A stretch of 64,000 nt of DNA from Cristatella mucedo (GCA_009760855.2 WPIO01000050.1:2745501-2809500); one strand, 5' to 3'; positions 22,621 to 38,500 are shown, numbered from the stretch's first letter. The notes: generated by a model from the letters alone, not told the origin. A program made the numbers and translations.

Positions 22621-23811
22621 ATGATCTCCAAGCTGATCGTCGTCATCTGCAGCTGCAGCTTCCTTGGTAAGGCAACGCGACCGGTTTTTTTGTACAGCTT
22701 TGCCATGCGGCAACGGTCAAGCGCCTTGACCGGGTGGGTGACCAAGCGGCTCAACTCCTCTCGGACAATGCTTCGCTGGTCCTGTCGCTCAAGCGCTCAC
22801 CGCCAGCTGGCCGACCTTTTGGCGTATCTCGCGCTTTCACGCGAGCCTGCGCCGTTACATAGGCTTCTTTCCTAGCTTCCGCGAATGCGACGTCCTTCCG
22901 TAGCGCGTCTCCTGGCCAGCGTGCCGGGTGGCGCTGGTTTTCGCCTCGCTTTCGGCAAAAGCGGCTCGCCGGCGGCGGCTGCGCTGCCAGCATCTGCCTG
23001 GCGCATCTGCGATACCTCTTCACTCTCGGTAAAAAATATTCATCTCTTTTCACCAAATTCCAAAGGCATGCGCCGGCATTCTATAGCTACCGCCAATTCG
23101 GGTGGAGCTTGAATCGCAGCAGCGCCAGTCTCGCCGCTACTGCTGCTGCTGTGCTGTAAGGGGAAACGAGACGCTGTGGTCTCAGCGTGCACCTTCTGAG
23201 ACATCTCGCGCCTTGAACTCGGTTAACTTTTCTCTTCAGCGTTCGCTGCTAGTTTGCCCTCGCTCGAGGCTCAGCAAAGCAGCTACTCGGAGCGACCGGT
23301 GGCGGCAGGTCGGCCGGAAGCTGCCCGCGACGTCGTCGAGCGGTCGGCTGGCGAGGACGCGCCGTATCAGCATCTGGGCGGCGCGGCGCAGCGCGAGGAG
23401 GTGGCAGCGAAGCTTGATCAGATATATCAGAAGCTCAGAGAGGCCGCCGGCGAACTGGGCGACCGCCACGAGGCACGCTCCTTTGACAGGCACGGTCGTT
23501 TTATCGGCGATGACGACGCAGCCGGTGACCGTTCGTCCGTTCAGCCGCTCTTGACAGAGGCGAGCCAGCTGCAGCCGCAGCAGCAGCGAATCGAACAGCT
23601 GGCCCGACTGCTCACTTCCGCCCGGCAGCCGCAGGCAAGCCGCACAAGCCAAAATGGCGCGACCTCACTCGATGACGTCACTTCCGTTGCACTGCTGCTG
23701 CGAGGCCTGGCGCGAGCTGCGCAGCTCAGCGGAGCGGAGGAGCAGAGATCTGTGCGTTTGATAGCCGACCTCGTTGAAGTTTTGACGTGGCTCAGCGAAA
23801 AAAAAGAGTGA
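22621..23811 (+). CDS. secA, secreted prohormone-like protein with FDRHGR box, 2 exons
   Basis: I do not recognise the family. Exon 1 (22,621-22,666) encodes MISKLIVVICSCSFL and ends TTG|GTAAGG. Exon 2 (23,240-23,811) follows TTTTCTCTTCAG. The intron is phase 1 and the join is in frame. The product is 205 aa. Residues 1-20 form a classic signal peptide (Lys, a hydrophobic core, then AFAAS), so it is likely secreted. A helix-prone leucine stretch at about 66-88 precedes the box S-F-D-R-H-G-R (96-102). A Gln-rich linker with QLARLL (135-140) follows, and a C-terminal amphipathic stretch (165-200). There are no cysteines after the signal peptide. The same layout is seen in secB, 13 kb downstream. 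If processed like a prohormone, Arg95 and Gly101-Arg102 could release a short amidated peptide; that is inference. Confidence 0.75.
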
Positions 23812-25125
23812 GCGAAGCCAGCCTTTCCTAGCTTCCGGACGTCGCTCGACAACGTCCAATAGTAAGAGTCACCGGCCGCCTGCCCCCCACCCTATATCGA
23901 ACGGCTGCCGGTGTCGGTGACGAATTATTGCACAGTGTGTGACGTCATCCCTGCTGCTCTGAAGTGGCGGCATCGACCAGCGAGCGATCATCTCGGAGCT
24001 AGCTTGGTTTGGACGGCGGCCTCGACCTTAGCACGGTGCGTGGCGTGGCGGCACGCCGAGGGAGCTAGCACAGCAGATCATTGAGTGCCCACGCGCACAA
24101 ACGCGCCGGCACTGCATTTATTTAATACATTTCCCGCGTCAGTCACATTTTACCTTACGACGTCTTTTACTGTTCTGTCAAACCACGCGTGCGTTATTTG
24201 CGCATGCCAGAACAACCAGTCGCCCGCCGGAAGCCGCCAGAAGTCGCCCTGCTCTTCCGGCGCCTTCGGGCTGCTTGTTCTCCGACGCGGCCGTTCCGGG
24301 CGGGCTGCATGCGACAAAGGGCCTTTTGTCCTTCCGTCAACCGATTGAGTCCGCCGCTGGGCGAGCCCGCGTGAGCTACGGCGTGACCGCGCTGAAAGTC
24401 TGGCCGCCCCGTAGCACAGTAGGATGAGCGCTGGCCAGCGACTGCTGAAACTCAGCCCCGCCCACCACCACCACCACCTACCCCCTTCTGCCTGTGACCG
24501 CACTCGGCTACGCGCGCGCAGAGCCTCGCGGCCGGAGCGGCCTCGAATTGCAGCAGCCCCTTCCGGCAGACTAGCCTCCGCTCTCGTTGCGTCTGATCGT
24601 CCCGGAGGCCCGCTCGGCGGAAGCGGAAGTCTAGCCAGACCGTAGTGGGACGGCGAGCCGCGGGTTCCGCCGCGTCGGGCACACTAAACCGGTCGCCCGC
24701 AAGGCGAGAAAAAAAGGACTGGGGCCTGCTGCGGGGTAGGGCTGTCGGCGTGCGCGTGACCGCACCGCGAGCATCCTCCATCTCGTCCGGAAATGCGTCT
24801 TATGAGGGCGGAGATATAGTCAACCAGACTCTCCGCAGCCCTCTCCATCCAGTCAGCTCAGCGCCCTTCGCTGGAAGCCGAGCCCTCAGGGTACCAGCTA
24901 GCGACTGCAGCTGGCCGCTCGCGAACTCGCGCGCGGCCAGCTTCGCCGCCGGTCGATGTCCGGGGCGCTAGGGCCAAACAAGACGAGCTCTCCAAAATGG
25001 GAGTCGAAAGAGTGCCTGTAAGTTATGACGCCCGCAGATGAACTCACGAGGATAAAAGAAATGCTCCAAGCACGAAACGTCGCAATCGTTCCAAGCTTCT
25101 ATGCGGCTGCGAGTCGTTGTTATCT
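23812..25125. other. GC-rich DNA downstream of secA, no gene
   Basis: A GC-rich stretch with open frames in all six phases, which is expected from composition. No clear AATAAA was seen close to the stop codon of secA; TTTATTTAATAC lies near 24,117. No motif supports a gene. Confidence 0.35.
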
Positions 25126-25128
25126 GGA

Positions 25129-25345
25129 GCTAATAGCAGCGGCTCGTTCACGTTACTATTTTATGGACATTACTATTTATGGTTACGTAAGTATTTAGAG
25201 CCAGTAGTGCTAAATAACGCGGCTAATAACCGCGGCTCGTTGACGTTACTATTTTATAGACATTACCATTTATATTTGCGTGTGTATTCAGAGAAAATAT
25301 CGCTAAATAACGTGGCTAATAGCCGCGACTCGCGAGACATTCTTT
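25129..25345. repeat. tandem repeat, period about 93 bases
   Basis: GCTAATAnC.GCGnCTCG recurs at 25,129, 25,222 and 25,315. Each of the first two is followed by GACGTTACTATTTTAT.GACATTAC and a CTAAATAACG.GG segment. That gives two full copies and the start of a third. Confidence 0.85.
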
Positions 25346-25699
25346 GCCGCCACCTCGCCAGCTAGTAATGGGGAAATTACAGCCCCGATGTGTCGCCTTA
25401 GTTGAATTATACCTCCCTTACTTCCTTCCTGTGAGCCTAGTTTGAGCTGACTTTGGGCAGTTACAATGAGCAGATACAATCAAGCACCGCACACCGACTG
25501 GCTGATGAATGCAGCCGTAACAGCTCTAAACGCGGCGGCGGTAGAGCTCAGAACTCATGCAGAACTCATTGTCGGAACTTATCGAGCGGGAATTGTAGGT
25601 TTCTTTTGCTAAACGCGCCTAATAATGCTGCCTGCGGCACATTTTAGAATTTGTTCGACGTATCTCCACATTTGATACACATGTTTTGCATACGCATAG

Positions 25700-25926
25700 A
25701 AAAGGCTGTTTCAATAATTACTAGGTCCCTTTGATTCGACTTTTTTGTGCTTATGCGTGCTGACACTATGCATGCCGCCACTAACCGTACTTGCAAGCTG
25801 ACCCTGTGCATGTCACCCCTAACCATGTAATTCTCTAATCGTGCGTACTTTGCAGCAAATGTAAAGTGCCTAGAAAGAGATTGAGTTCTCTGAGCGAGCA
25901 ATATCAAATATATTGTTATTATTATA
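25700..25926 (+). repeat. LINE-A 3' UTR and tail
   Basis: GCATGCCGCCACTAACC, GCAAGCTGACCCTGTGCATG and AAGTGCCTAGAAAGAGATTGAG identify the LINE-A 3' end, with an ATTATT finish. Confidence 0.78.
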
Positions 25927-25929
25927 AAA

Positions 25930-26078
25930 CCATCGTCAGACTTGATGATGACTTTGATGCGGTTTGCGAACATTACCAGTAACCATACGATATTGCTTCC
26001 TTTAGAGCACATTTCAAGTGCCTAGAAATAGATCAAGCGCTCTGAGGGCGCTGAGAAACTTACTATTACTATCGTTAT
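25930..26078 (+). repeat. LINE-A 3' tail, second copy
   Basis: Immediately after the previous tail come ACCAGTAACCATACGAT, AAGTGCCTAGAAATAGATCAAG, TCTGAGGGCGCTGAG and an ATTACTATCG end: another tail in tandem, as at 4.4 kb. Confidence 0.65.
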
Positions 26079-26079
26079 T

Positions 26080-27055
26080 ACTGGTGATCCGAAATGACTA
26101 TGTGAGATACCGCTATTCTTGTTTACGTAAGGCCGTTGTGTTGTCGATTGCAGCCTTCAACGAGTCGTTACAATAGGTCTGTGTTTCGATGTGGGCGGCA
26201 GCATTCACCTTGAGATCATGCGGCAAACTATTAGATAGACATTAAATGACCCGACCCACAAGACCGTCACAGACAATGGGAGCACTCTCTTTGTCTTGTT
26301 CAAATTTATTCATGTCATCGAAATCGGACCACTTTAGGCTGCTTGGGGCACTTGATTTGTTTAGCAAGCCCTACAACCGGTTCGCGTTACTCTCCGTAGC
26401 TCAATCGGACATGAACTGCCGCTTTCCCATAGCATTAGATTGGAAGAGAAATAAAATAGCAAGCTACATTGTTTGCGCTTACGTTTATAATTTTACAGTG
26501 CATACATTTATGCGGTTAAAGTCATGGCCTCAATAGATTTTGTTCTCAAAAACCTAAGGCAGCTTCTGGATCACTAAAATTTTACGTACGTTAAGATCAA
26601 TGTGCAAAACCAAGGAAAACAATAAAACCAAAAGCTACGTTTTCCTCTAATCTTATTATACTTCCCGTTCGTCCTGCTCTCTCTTCAGACCTCCGAGGTA
26701 CCTTGACCTTGAACGTTGGCTTAGAGACCTCCATGTGGTTACAATTCAACTAGTCTATCTACTCATAATCCGTGGCAGTTATGAAGTTGAAGCAAAGTGC
26801 TATCATCGCTGGTCGTTGTTCGGAAGAGTGCATTGCTTCGTTGGTGAAATTGTAATTCAGAGGATTGCTGATGGTTTTATAGTCGTATTGAGTGTAGCAT
26901 TCTGGTACCTAGAAAATATCCTACTGAGTAGCTTTTAAAGCATCTACAAAGCTTGAATATACTTCGTGTCTCTTGGTTGATCTTGTTTGATCTTGGACGA
27001 ACGTGGTCAATTTTCCGAAATTGCAGCTAACTGAAATCCCTGCTATTTGTCCATT
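26080..27055. other. no recognised gene
   Basis: Nothing recognised. The open stretches 26,246-26,536 and 26,735-26,938 have no known motif. Confidence 0.35.
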
Positions 27056-27059
27056 TCGT

Positions 27060-27275
27060 GTTTGGGTGTGCTGACACTAGGCATGTTACCACTAACCTTA
27101 TTTTACATGTTGACACAGTGCAAGTCACCTCTAAACTGCTAAGCTTGTGGATCTTTTGCATGTTACCACTAACCATTTGATTATGCTTCCATTATAGCAT
27201 ATGTAAAGTGCCTAGAAAGAGACAAAGTTCACTGAGTGCTTTTTGTGAATGCATTAATATTACTATTATCAATAT
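27060..27275 (+). repeat. LINE-A 3' UTR and tail
   Basis: CATGTTACCACTAACC appears twice, then AAGTGCCTAGAAAGAGACAAAG and a degenerate ATT end. Confidence 0.7.
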
Positions 27276-28304
27276 TCCGTGAAGTTAGTTCATAACATTT
27301 CTCGTTGACTCTATTTGAAGTTGAGTTGATTCAACCTAATACCTATTTCATCGTCTAAGATTTAATACGTATACCAAGACACGCTTTACCAGTGCCTGAA
27401 TTACCTGAAATAATCTGTAGCACTATAGTGCGCCCAAACTATTTCCTTTTACTTCTCTGCCTATCGAACAATGTGGAAAATACTCCATACCGTGTTTCCA
27501 AACTGTGCTTACCTTTGCCTTTGGATCTCTACAATTTTTCATTCTTTGCTATTCCTTCTTTTCTCCATTTATTCATTACATTCGATTCTTCATCGGAATC
27601 GCATGACTGGTAGCTCTATGCTCACAATTTTTTCGTGAGCCGCAAATCATTCGCCCAATGAAGACTTTTCTTCCCGGTGTCAGCTGAGACACATTCGGTA
27701 AAGCTGCTATCCCCATTCTCATTCCTCGTTCGCAATGTTCTTAAAAGAAATAGTTGCATGAAAGCCACGTCGTTCGTGAGCGGATGCATCCCAGATGCAT
27801 AATCGTGATGATGATATAGGTCACAGTTTGAATCAGCCGTCAACTATCTCTAGGCGCCATGATCTTTCTTTGCCAATGTTTTAGCTGACTGAGGGTTAAT
27901 TACTATCCCGTTCCAGCTTGACACTTGATCTCCACCCCCATCGGTCCTGCTACTTGTTTGCTAATACCGTTAAAGCTTTGCTTCGCAATCTTTGGTGCTG
28001 ATGAAAAAAACCTGGTTGCCACTGCGACAGGCACAAGTAAAAACAGAAAATGCCGCACAAGAATCATGCGGCTTACACTTTGGAAACCCCATGAGCAATT
28101 TAGGTCCATAATGTCGACAGTAGCCAAGGTGACGATCTTAGTGACCATCACTGGGAACGGGAGGTTTTGCCCACTTCGCGTTATGATACTTCTAGGCAAA
28201 ATTGGGTAGCCTGAACGTGTGTACCAGTTCGAATAAATCTGCCTAGCTGTCAGCAAAAAAGTCGTGCGACTGGAGCTTTTTTCTTAAAGAAGGCCGAAAC
28301 CCAT
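27276..28304. other. no recognised gene
   Basis: AT-rich; no motif recognised. Open stretches on both strands at 27,900-28,260 overlap each other and neither is convincing. Confidence 0.35.
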
Positions 28305-29010
28305 GCCTAATATTAATACTAATACATTTGTGTAGCACCATCCGAGAACTTAATCCCTTTCAAGGCATATTACATATTCAGTACAGAAAGCAAGATCAAA
28401 TGATTAGTGGCAACATTCGTATGTCAAGCAAACAAAATACGGTTAGAGGAAGCATGCACTGTGTCAACATGCAAATATTGTTAGTGGTAGCATGCACAAT
28501 GTGAGCACCTATAAAAACACAAGTCACAAGGATCAACTAAATACTGTGAGAACCATGTGCGTTTTAAGTATTTTTTTAAATATCAAGTCAGATATGCTAT
28601 GACACCAGTTTGGACGGAGTTCGTGGCTTTGGGAGCATACGAATTACAGCCACAGTCTCCAAAGGATGTAAGGTTCGTCCGCTATACGTATAGCTAATCA
28701 ACTCGATTCAGAAAATTCGGTAGTGAGGTGCCTAGCCATGGTGGAGAGTGGTTCGGATAGTTAGGCTGGAGCTGGAGAATGAAGGGACCTAAAAGTAAGT
28801 AACAGAACCTTGAAGTCGATACGCTGCTTGACTGTGAGCCAGTCCATTTCTGGGAGAAGTGGTGTCTTGCAGCAACTGTAATGGTCACGACAGACAAGCC
28901 TACCTGCAGAGTTCTACACCAACTGTAAGTGCCTGGTTGCACATGCCGGTAGAACAGCAAGCAGTGGATTACCGAAGTCGATTTCACGAATGCATGGAAC
29001 GTGAACATAA
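28305..29010 (-). repeat. LINE-A fragment, reverse orientation
   Basis: The 3' UTR lies at 28,305-28,560. The C-terminal coding part lies at 28,600-29,010 and contains readings such as LLFYRHVQPGTYSWC and QVGLSVV that parallel 16,750-16,820 of copy 2 in another frame. Stops throughout. Confidence 0.75.
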
Positions 29011-32000
29011 ACAACGCTACCTGTTCGATGTGACTGCCTCTGCCGGGCGATAATCAGGAGAAAACCAGTGGTGACGAGCCTGAAGGTCTGTAATTACATT
29101 CGGCGCACCTTTTGCAAGAGGTTCCAAATTAAAATCTAAGAAATGCACCTGCAGTGGTCTTTTGAGGACAAACAAAGATTTCGGAACGAATCACCTGGCT
29201 GGAGTCGGCGAGGGGGCTTTAACAGTCGGTAGCAATCGTAAGTCAGTTTTGCTTTGGCCGATTAACTTGCACGATTGAAAGCCAGGCTCCTAGTGGCTGC
29301 AGGCGATCCTACGATGAATGTCCGCTTTCAAGTGTGCTAATAACTGCTTAGCATACGTGATCAGACATGCTCCAAAGATCCTGCTCATATAAGCTCATGC
29401 CTTAATTGATGACTGTTTATGGCGTCATTTCTTTTGTGGATCTATATTCCGTTCAAAATTTCCCTTCTCTTCCCCGTTTCCTGGCTTTTGACTAGGTTGA
29501 CACAAGTATAGCTGCTACAATTCTTGTGCCCTCTAGAATAACCTATCCGAGATCACCAGCCAAGAAAAAATTGCCTACAACAAGGGTGCTTCTGCGAGAA
29601 CAAAATTTTCTCTCTTTGGCGAAATCTACAGGGCAGTCACCTATAGGGCCGCTGTCGTGGATTCAAGTAAGACTGGACAAGGTGCTGGTTCAGTCTTAGC
29701 AGCGGCCTGAACTGTATCAATTCTGACCTTCAGCTCCATCACTGGCGACCCAACTCCTCAGCTCACGCTAGTTGAGAGTGCCGGCATGGCGAGCCGGTCA
29801 TACCAGGATTTCCCAATAAGCGCCACGTTCTATTACCTCTCCTCACAGTGTTACCCTCCAATAGGTAATTCTCGGTGTCCGGATATGACGACACAATAAG
29901 CTTTTGTCTTCTTTTCCTTGCTTCAGTCTACCCCCAGCTACTGCAGGCCAACAGCATACCACTCCAAGTTTGAGAGAAGTGGGCACCTATGTGCAGGGGT
30001 GGTGTCGGGTGTAATTTGTGGAGGACGACTCGGGGGCGATGAGTGGTGCGCTCGGGTGAGAATAAGAGGCTCAGACGGCAGCAGCCTTCGTTGTTTCAGG
30101 CACGAGCCCCAATTGCAATGCCGATGTTTGTACACTTGGCTGTAGGCGTACAGCCAGCCCAGAGCAGCCAATCCATTGTCTGAGAGAAATAAGCCGGCGA
30201 GCTAAGTAGCTATCGGGGCGTATAGATCCAGCGTCGTGAACAAAAGCGTCAACACGGCGTTGCCAAGAGCGGCCGTGGGGTGAGGCGTTCCGTCAAAACA
30301 AGAAAGAGCTCCCCACGCGAAGCCCCCTTCGACCGCTCCCCTAAATAGCTTCCGACATGACGCAGCAGCTGCTGCTGCAGTACAGATCGTAGCTGCTGCC
30401 ACCCATGTCCGCCTGCCGCCAGCCGAGCATTCGACCCGGCCGCACACTTCGGCGGCGACCGATATCTGACGGCCTGTGAGCTTGGAGACAGTCCGGGCTC
30501 GCTCAATCAATCGCCGAGCGGCCACAGACGCAGCAGGACGGTAGAAGGCGCCGCCTGGTGGCCGTGCCTCCCGGCGCCACTTGATGAGCAACACAGCGAG
30601 CCATTAATAAGCGAAGGGATAAGGGTAAGTGGCGAAGCAGATTCCTCGCTCCCACTGCGTCCCGAGAAGAGTGCCCTGCCGCTTGATTTGTGTGGGCGCT
30701 ACGCCCTAGTCGCTCAGTCGTTGATATATGGCTGTCATCACGAAGGCAGTGTAGCCAGCCACCTGCTCTTCGGCTCGTCCGACCCACCCACTACCGGCCG
30801 CAAGCTGCCTCGACTCGGACGCAGCTACTTAATCGAGCCAATTTGCAGTGCCTTAAACTCAGTTAGCAGCGACAACTTTTGCCCTTCGTCGGACGTGCTC
30901 GATCGGTACATTATGTACACTGCTTGAGCAGCAGACGGGCATTGGCGGCCTGCGTCGTCAAACTCTAGCCAGACAGGCCTGGCTGCAGGAAGACAGATGG
31001 ACCCTGTCGACGAGCATATTAGCGCATCGGCCGCCAGTAAAATGCCTGTTAGAATGTAGTGCAAGCAAGCCAGGCACATGCATTCCGCATAAGGCTCTAG
31101 TGCCGCCGATGAAGTGTATGCACATTATTAGCCTCTTGCATATCATCCTAACTATACAAACGCACATTGCGAACAGGCCATGTACGAGTTCCGATGATCT
31201 TTCTCTCCGATGCCACAGCTCAGTAAGGGTGGGTTCAGCCACGTTATACTACACACATTGCATTTGATGCCACTATCATAGCTTCATTGAGAGCGAGCTC
31301 TCTTCAATAACTCAAACAGCGGCTGGTGTTCGACCGTGTCTTTTGCAAACGCTTGCAAATAAACGTGTAACGATGTGGTAGCAATAGGGCAGTTATAATT
31401 TATAGTTTGTCCTCAGCAGTATCGGATGCACACGTCCATCTGAAATCCTTGTATTCTTGGTAAGCAGCCTCGATTGACTAGCTAACAGCTCCGGCCACAA
31501 ACGGTAGGCCGCAACCCTAACTACAGGCATGTCGAATGTCACAGGTTTGGGCACCATCAATTCGCACTTCCAGACTTACAATATCTGCATAGCGAAACGT
31601 TCGTGTACTTTGACTCACGTGGGCTTGAATTCTGACCTGTGAGCCGAGGTTATCCAGCATGTGTCTATCGAGCCGATGGCTCCAACCATGGCTTCGGTCT
31701 GTCCGAAATTAGCGAAAGTCGAAACTAGTGTGCTGGTCCCTCAGCTGCAGCGATTAATTTGTCTGAATAGCCGGCAAGCGTGCCCACATTCTGCACAGAC
31801 TGGGTCGTTACGGGTATGGCATGGCTGAAAATGGTGGATCGTGCGAAACTGCTTTTGTCAGCAAACAATGAAGAAAATGAAATCTTATGTGGAACCCTCA
31901 TAAATGCATTCCTTCCGATCCCAGTTTCGCCGATTGCCGCCATTGCATTTCAAGGCCCAAGGGCTGAGGAGAGAATCCGCTGTCGGTTTATATCGGTATG

Positions 32001-34405
32001 CAGCCTCGCTCAAACTGATTCACTCGACTGTTAGCATTGAGAGCATGCCGTGAATACGCACGGCGGCTTGCCGCTTGGCATTAGGCAGACGAGTAAGAGC
32101 TGGTTCAGGTGCAGTGCCACTCGGCCATCTGTGCCACCCTCGTCCGTTCGGGTGCCGCAGGGAGTGCAAAGCGTGAGAAGGCGAATCGTCGTGCATGCCC
32201 GTTGGCAGCCATACGAAATACACGGCTGTCAATAAAACCAACTGCACATCGCCCAACCTTGCACTAGTGCCGATAAGTAAAATGTAACGTAATGTAATGC
32301 ATTCTCGACTGCAAGTCAACAGAGTCGCAAAGACTAAGTAGGTATTACACGAAAGATTTTACTCTAGAACGATAAAAGCCTAAGCATCTTTCCATAAAAA
32401 TAAACCCATAAATAAGCAGCTCACAGCCGGCTCACCCCGGCTGTCTGCTCCTCGTCCTCATGTGACGATGCCTTTCGTAACCCTATGCAGTGGCAAAGCA
32501 AGATTTTCCAGTAGGGGACTGTAGGATACTAGCCGCTAGCAGAGTACCCACTGGAGCACAGCTGCGAATTTTAAGTTTGTCTTAACTTTTTACTTCCGTA
32601 GGTGTGGTCTCTCGTTGCTCTCGAAGACTTGGCTTGAGCTAAAAAATAGTTTCACTCCAAAACTTACGCAGCTGTTATTCTCTCAGTGGCCATTCATCAG
32701 GTTCATCTAACGCCGTTAGTTAGCTCGAAACGACACTCGGCCGATTGCGTTCTTGGGCTCGCCCATCGACCCAGCATCCTGGACGACGTAGCGTGCTAGT
32801 CAGCCCACCTCCGCTTGCTGTTTAATATCCACGCACGTCTCGCTCCATCGCTCGCGTCGACCTAATGGGTTCTGGTGGACCGACGTCCTGGCTAAATTCG
32901 CACTCCCCACCCCAACCCACTTCTGCTGCCTCAGGCGCCCTAGCAAAAACAATCTGGAGCCGAACGCCCGCCATCGTGTCCGTCGGCGAGAGCTGCGTCT
33001 TTGCAGTCGAGGAGATAGCGGTTGCGGCTCCCGAGCTCCCCGTTTTGCCCTGCTACTGCCAGCCCCAATGCTGAGTGTTCAGAAGCCCAGCAACGGGGCT
33101 TCTCGTCAGGATATATCCGTCGGATGGTGTCCACAAAACTGCAACGAGCAACGGCCAAGATGGTGTTAGCTGACGGCCGAAAATCATGGAGGGCTGTCGG
33201 AACGCGGATTTCCGCGAGAGCCACCAACACTGACAGCGTATCAGCAATTGAACTGTATGTGCGCCGGGTATCAGCAAGTGAATTGTATGTGCGTGCCTTC
33301 CTGTGTAACGTATGTCGTCTAGGCGAAAGCCGAGACGAAGAACGTGAACGATGCCGAAACCGAGAACTGTACGTCTTTCTGCTTCCGCTTCGGTCGGCCA
33401 CTGCTGGGCTCCCTGACGCACCCCCGCGTCTAAAGCACGTTTAGTCTGCACAATTTCGGCCTACAGCTACCTGAATTAGGATTAGGATCGATCAAGCGTG
33501 AGTAAGGCACTCGGGTTTTAGGTCTCGGGTTTTTATGTATTTTTAAGTAAAACGCCCTTTGCCAAATGTGACGGTCGATTGGCCGAAAATCCGGTCTTCC
33601 ATTTACTTGATTCACTATTATTATCCTTCGAGTATCGCTAGGAGAGGCCGATGCATACTGCTCATCGATTTGTCCGATATTGATTCTTATTCGCTGGCGT
33701 CCCTTCCTCTGAACGCAATGAGCCCTGGCCTCGCAGATAAATTCTGGGAACGAAATAGTCCCGAAACCACTTTCCGCCATTAGAGCTTGCAGGATAAAAT
33801 TGTTCATCGTCGATGCCGCCGACACGTTTCGTTAAAACCACTGTGACCTTAACTGCCGACCTTGAGCTGAGTTAATTCAATTCGCGGCCCTTCATCATCA
33901 GGACGGGCTGCTCGGCGGCCGCGGCAAATGTCGCTCTGCCCTGGCGGCGGCGGGCGTTTCGGCCCGAAGAGCGACCCTCTTCAAGCTCCGCTGACCTCCT
34001 CGCCAATTACGCAACTTGTTTGAGCGTTGTGTAATTGCATAGCTGCAAGATTGCGCCAACTTCCTCAAGCCCCGCCGGCTGGAGCGATATCCTTCAGCTC
34101 TTCCGCTCCGCGAATTACGCAACTGCTTCGAGGCGTGCCTTCGACGCGACCGCTTGCCAGAATCGGAGCGCCGACATCGAGAGCGAGTGTGCACGAGACA
34201 TCCGCTGAAGTAGCAACCCTCGTTTTTGAAATGCACTTACGAACCAGTTCGCCTGGCGGCGGCGTCCGCGGCTCGGCACGTCTCTGACCAAGGCAGAAGC
34301 GATCCAAAACCGTCCGCAATGATTCCCTTCGAGCTGCTGACGTTTTGCTTGTACATCTGTGCGCCAGCATGAACGCGGTTCGCTTAGGCTGACATTTTCC
34401 TAACA
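29011..34405. other. no confident gene
   Basis: A 5.4-kb stretch in which I can support no gene or named repeat. Base composition alternates between AT-rich and moderately GC-rich. Overlapping open frames at 30,200-30,790, 33,020-33,450 and 33,900-34,430 occur on both strands and lack motifs or paired splice sites. It is intergenic between secA and secB as modelled. Confidence 0.35.
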
Positions 34406-34409
34406 CGCT

Positions 34410-34565
34410 TGCAGAAATATGAATCGGTTGCACAGCGCCCTAAGAGAGCATTATCTCCATCCCGGCGTTTCGCATGTGCCTCAATGCTTGAACCCACGAC
34501 CTCACGATCGTTAGCAGCAAGCGAGAACGTTACCACCGGGTCAAACCCACGCCGTGACTTCTGGG
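34410..34565 (-). repeat. SINE2-like copy, diverged
   Basis: In reverse it keeps a GGTAACG/ACCCGG-type head, GTGGGTTCAAGC (B box) and the CAGCGCCCTAAGAGAG tail core near 34,430. It is more diverged than the other copies. Confidence 0.5.
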
Positions 34566-34659
34566 GTCGGCTTCGAACGCCCACAATCTGTTCTGAAGAC
34601 GGAAATTTAGTGACGGCGATCCGTTAGATCAGCAGGGGACGTGCTCGCGGCGACTAGTT

Positions 34660-34773
34660 GTAGTAGTAGCAGTAGCAGTAGCAGTAGCAGTAGCAGTAGC
34701 AGTAGCAGTAGCAGTAGCAGTAGCAGTAGCAGTAGCAGTAGCAGTAGCAGTAGCAGTAGCAGTAGTAGTAGTA
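34660..34773. repeat. (AGTAGC)n microsatellite
   Basis: A hexamer array of about 110 bases with TAG-only units at both ends. It creates poly-Ser and poly-Leu open frames on opposite strands, both artefactual. Confidence 0.97.
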
Positions 34774-34867
34774 TTGCGATAGTGACTACGACGAAGCAGA
34801 TGACATGCGAGGGTACGTATTTCAGAGCCGTCGTGTGTGCTGCTCCTGAGCACGCGTCATGAAGAGC

Positions 34868-34873
<6 letters not shown>

Positions 34874-34899
<26 letters not shown>

Positions 34900-34922
34900 C
34901 ACAGACACAGAGACAGACAGAG
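34874..34922. repeat. (GACA)n microsatellite
   Basis: GACAGACAGACAGACAGAC followed by imperfect units within a GA-rich stretch. Confidence 0.85.
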
Positions 34923-36089
34923 TAACTGAGAGTGAGAGAAAGCGAGAGTGCATAGCATGCGTACAGGCCCGACCATAAACAAGTGAAACTTCGTGGCAAT
35001 GATAGGTCACGTGCCGGCATGGAGCTCGCCCGTTCGACGGGCGGAACTCGGCTGGGGGGGGGGCTGTAGTTCGTGCAGAAGTAAGCGAGGGATCGGCATG
35101 CCCTTAAGAGCTTTGATCGCTGCAGCTGCCGAGTGATATCGGCCTCGAGGCTTGAGCCTTTCGTCGACGATCGGCGACTTCGTTGGCAGACGCCGGGCTT
35201 CGACACTTTTGAGTGCTCAAATCCTTTTAGCGGCGGTCTCGCGGACTGAACGCTTGCTCGGCAGATTCTAGCGCCAACCAGCACACTTAAGCTAAACGAC
35301 GGCGGCCCGACACGCATCGGCGGCGTTTGATTGAGCCGAGCCAGCGGCCGAGCTTCGGAGAGCGCCGCTCTTATGCAGCCTGGCTGACGCTTCAGGCGTC
35401 GGCCGCCTTCCAGCTACACAGTGGCTCTCTTCCGGCTCGCAGCGGCGAGAGAGCGAGCGACTGGATCGGGTTGGTAGCGCCACAAGATGAGGAGACGTGT
35501 CCGGGCGTGCCGGCAGACGACGCGCCCTCTTACCCCGAAGCGTTGACATGCGTGCGTCACCTAGCCGGCTCGGGCAGCATCCGAAGGGCTGGCAGACGAG
35601 GCGTGGTAGTAACGAGGCTTGGCGGCGACTCCCGATGAGCTTCAGGTCAAGGTCATCCGTGACCACTGAACATCGGCCGCGCCGTCTGTCGCTGGCCACC
35701 GCCCGAGCATCTCGGCTAAAAACCGCCATTTGCGGCGGGCGCAAGCCTCGGCATGAGTCAGCTTCTGCCACATCCACAGTGTTCCGTCAGCTCGGCGGCG
35801 CCATTAGTACTCGCTGCCAGTGGGCAAACGACGTTCAAGCTCAGGCTGCCCTGCTCTACTGCTAGCGCCTTCGCTGCTCAGTCAGCGATTCTTGCGCTCC
35901 GTCTGTCCGCCCACTAGCAGCAGCAGGTCGGTAGATTGTGCGTGCCGCCGTTGCCTGGTTGGACGGGCGGCGCCCAACCGTCCGACCAGCCCGGCATGGC
36001 ACCTAGCGCGCCACCGCGAGATGGGCGAGCGACGAGTAACGTACGTCCTGCCTTTGTCTAGCTATACGTTGACGTCTCGACCGTGGCTG

Positions 36090-38500
<2,411 letters not shown>

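Noticed and set aside
31430-31990. PIF/Harbinger-like nuclease remnant on the minus strand
   Set aside because: A VGAI-like string was seen, but the expected D-G-T/S and R-K-x-x-H motifs do not follow.
34607-35317. 236-codon frame with poly-Leu and similar Leu-Ser or Arg-Glu frames elsewhere
   Set aside because: Produced by AGTAGC, CT and GA microsatellites.
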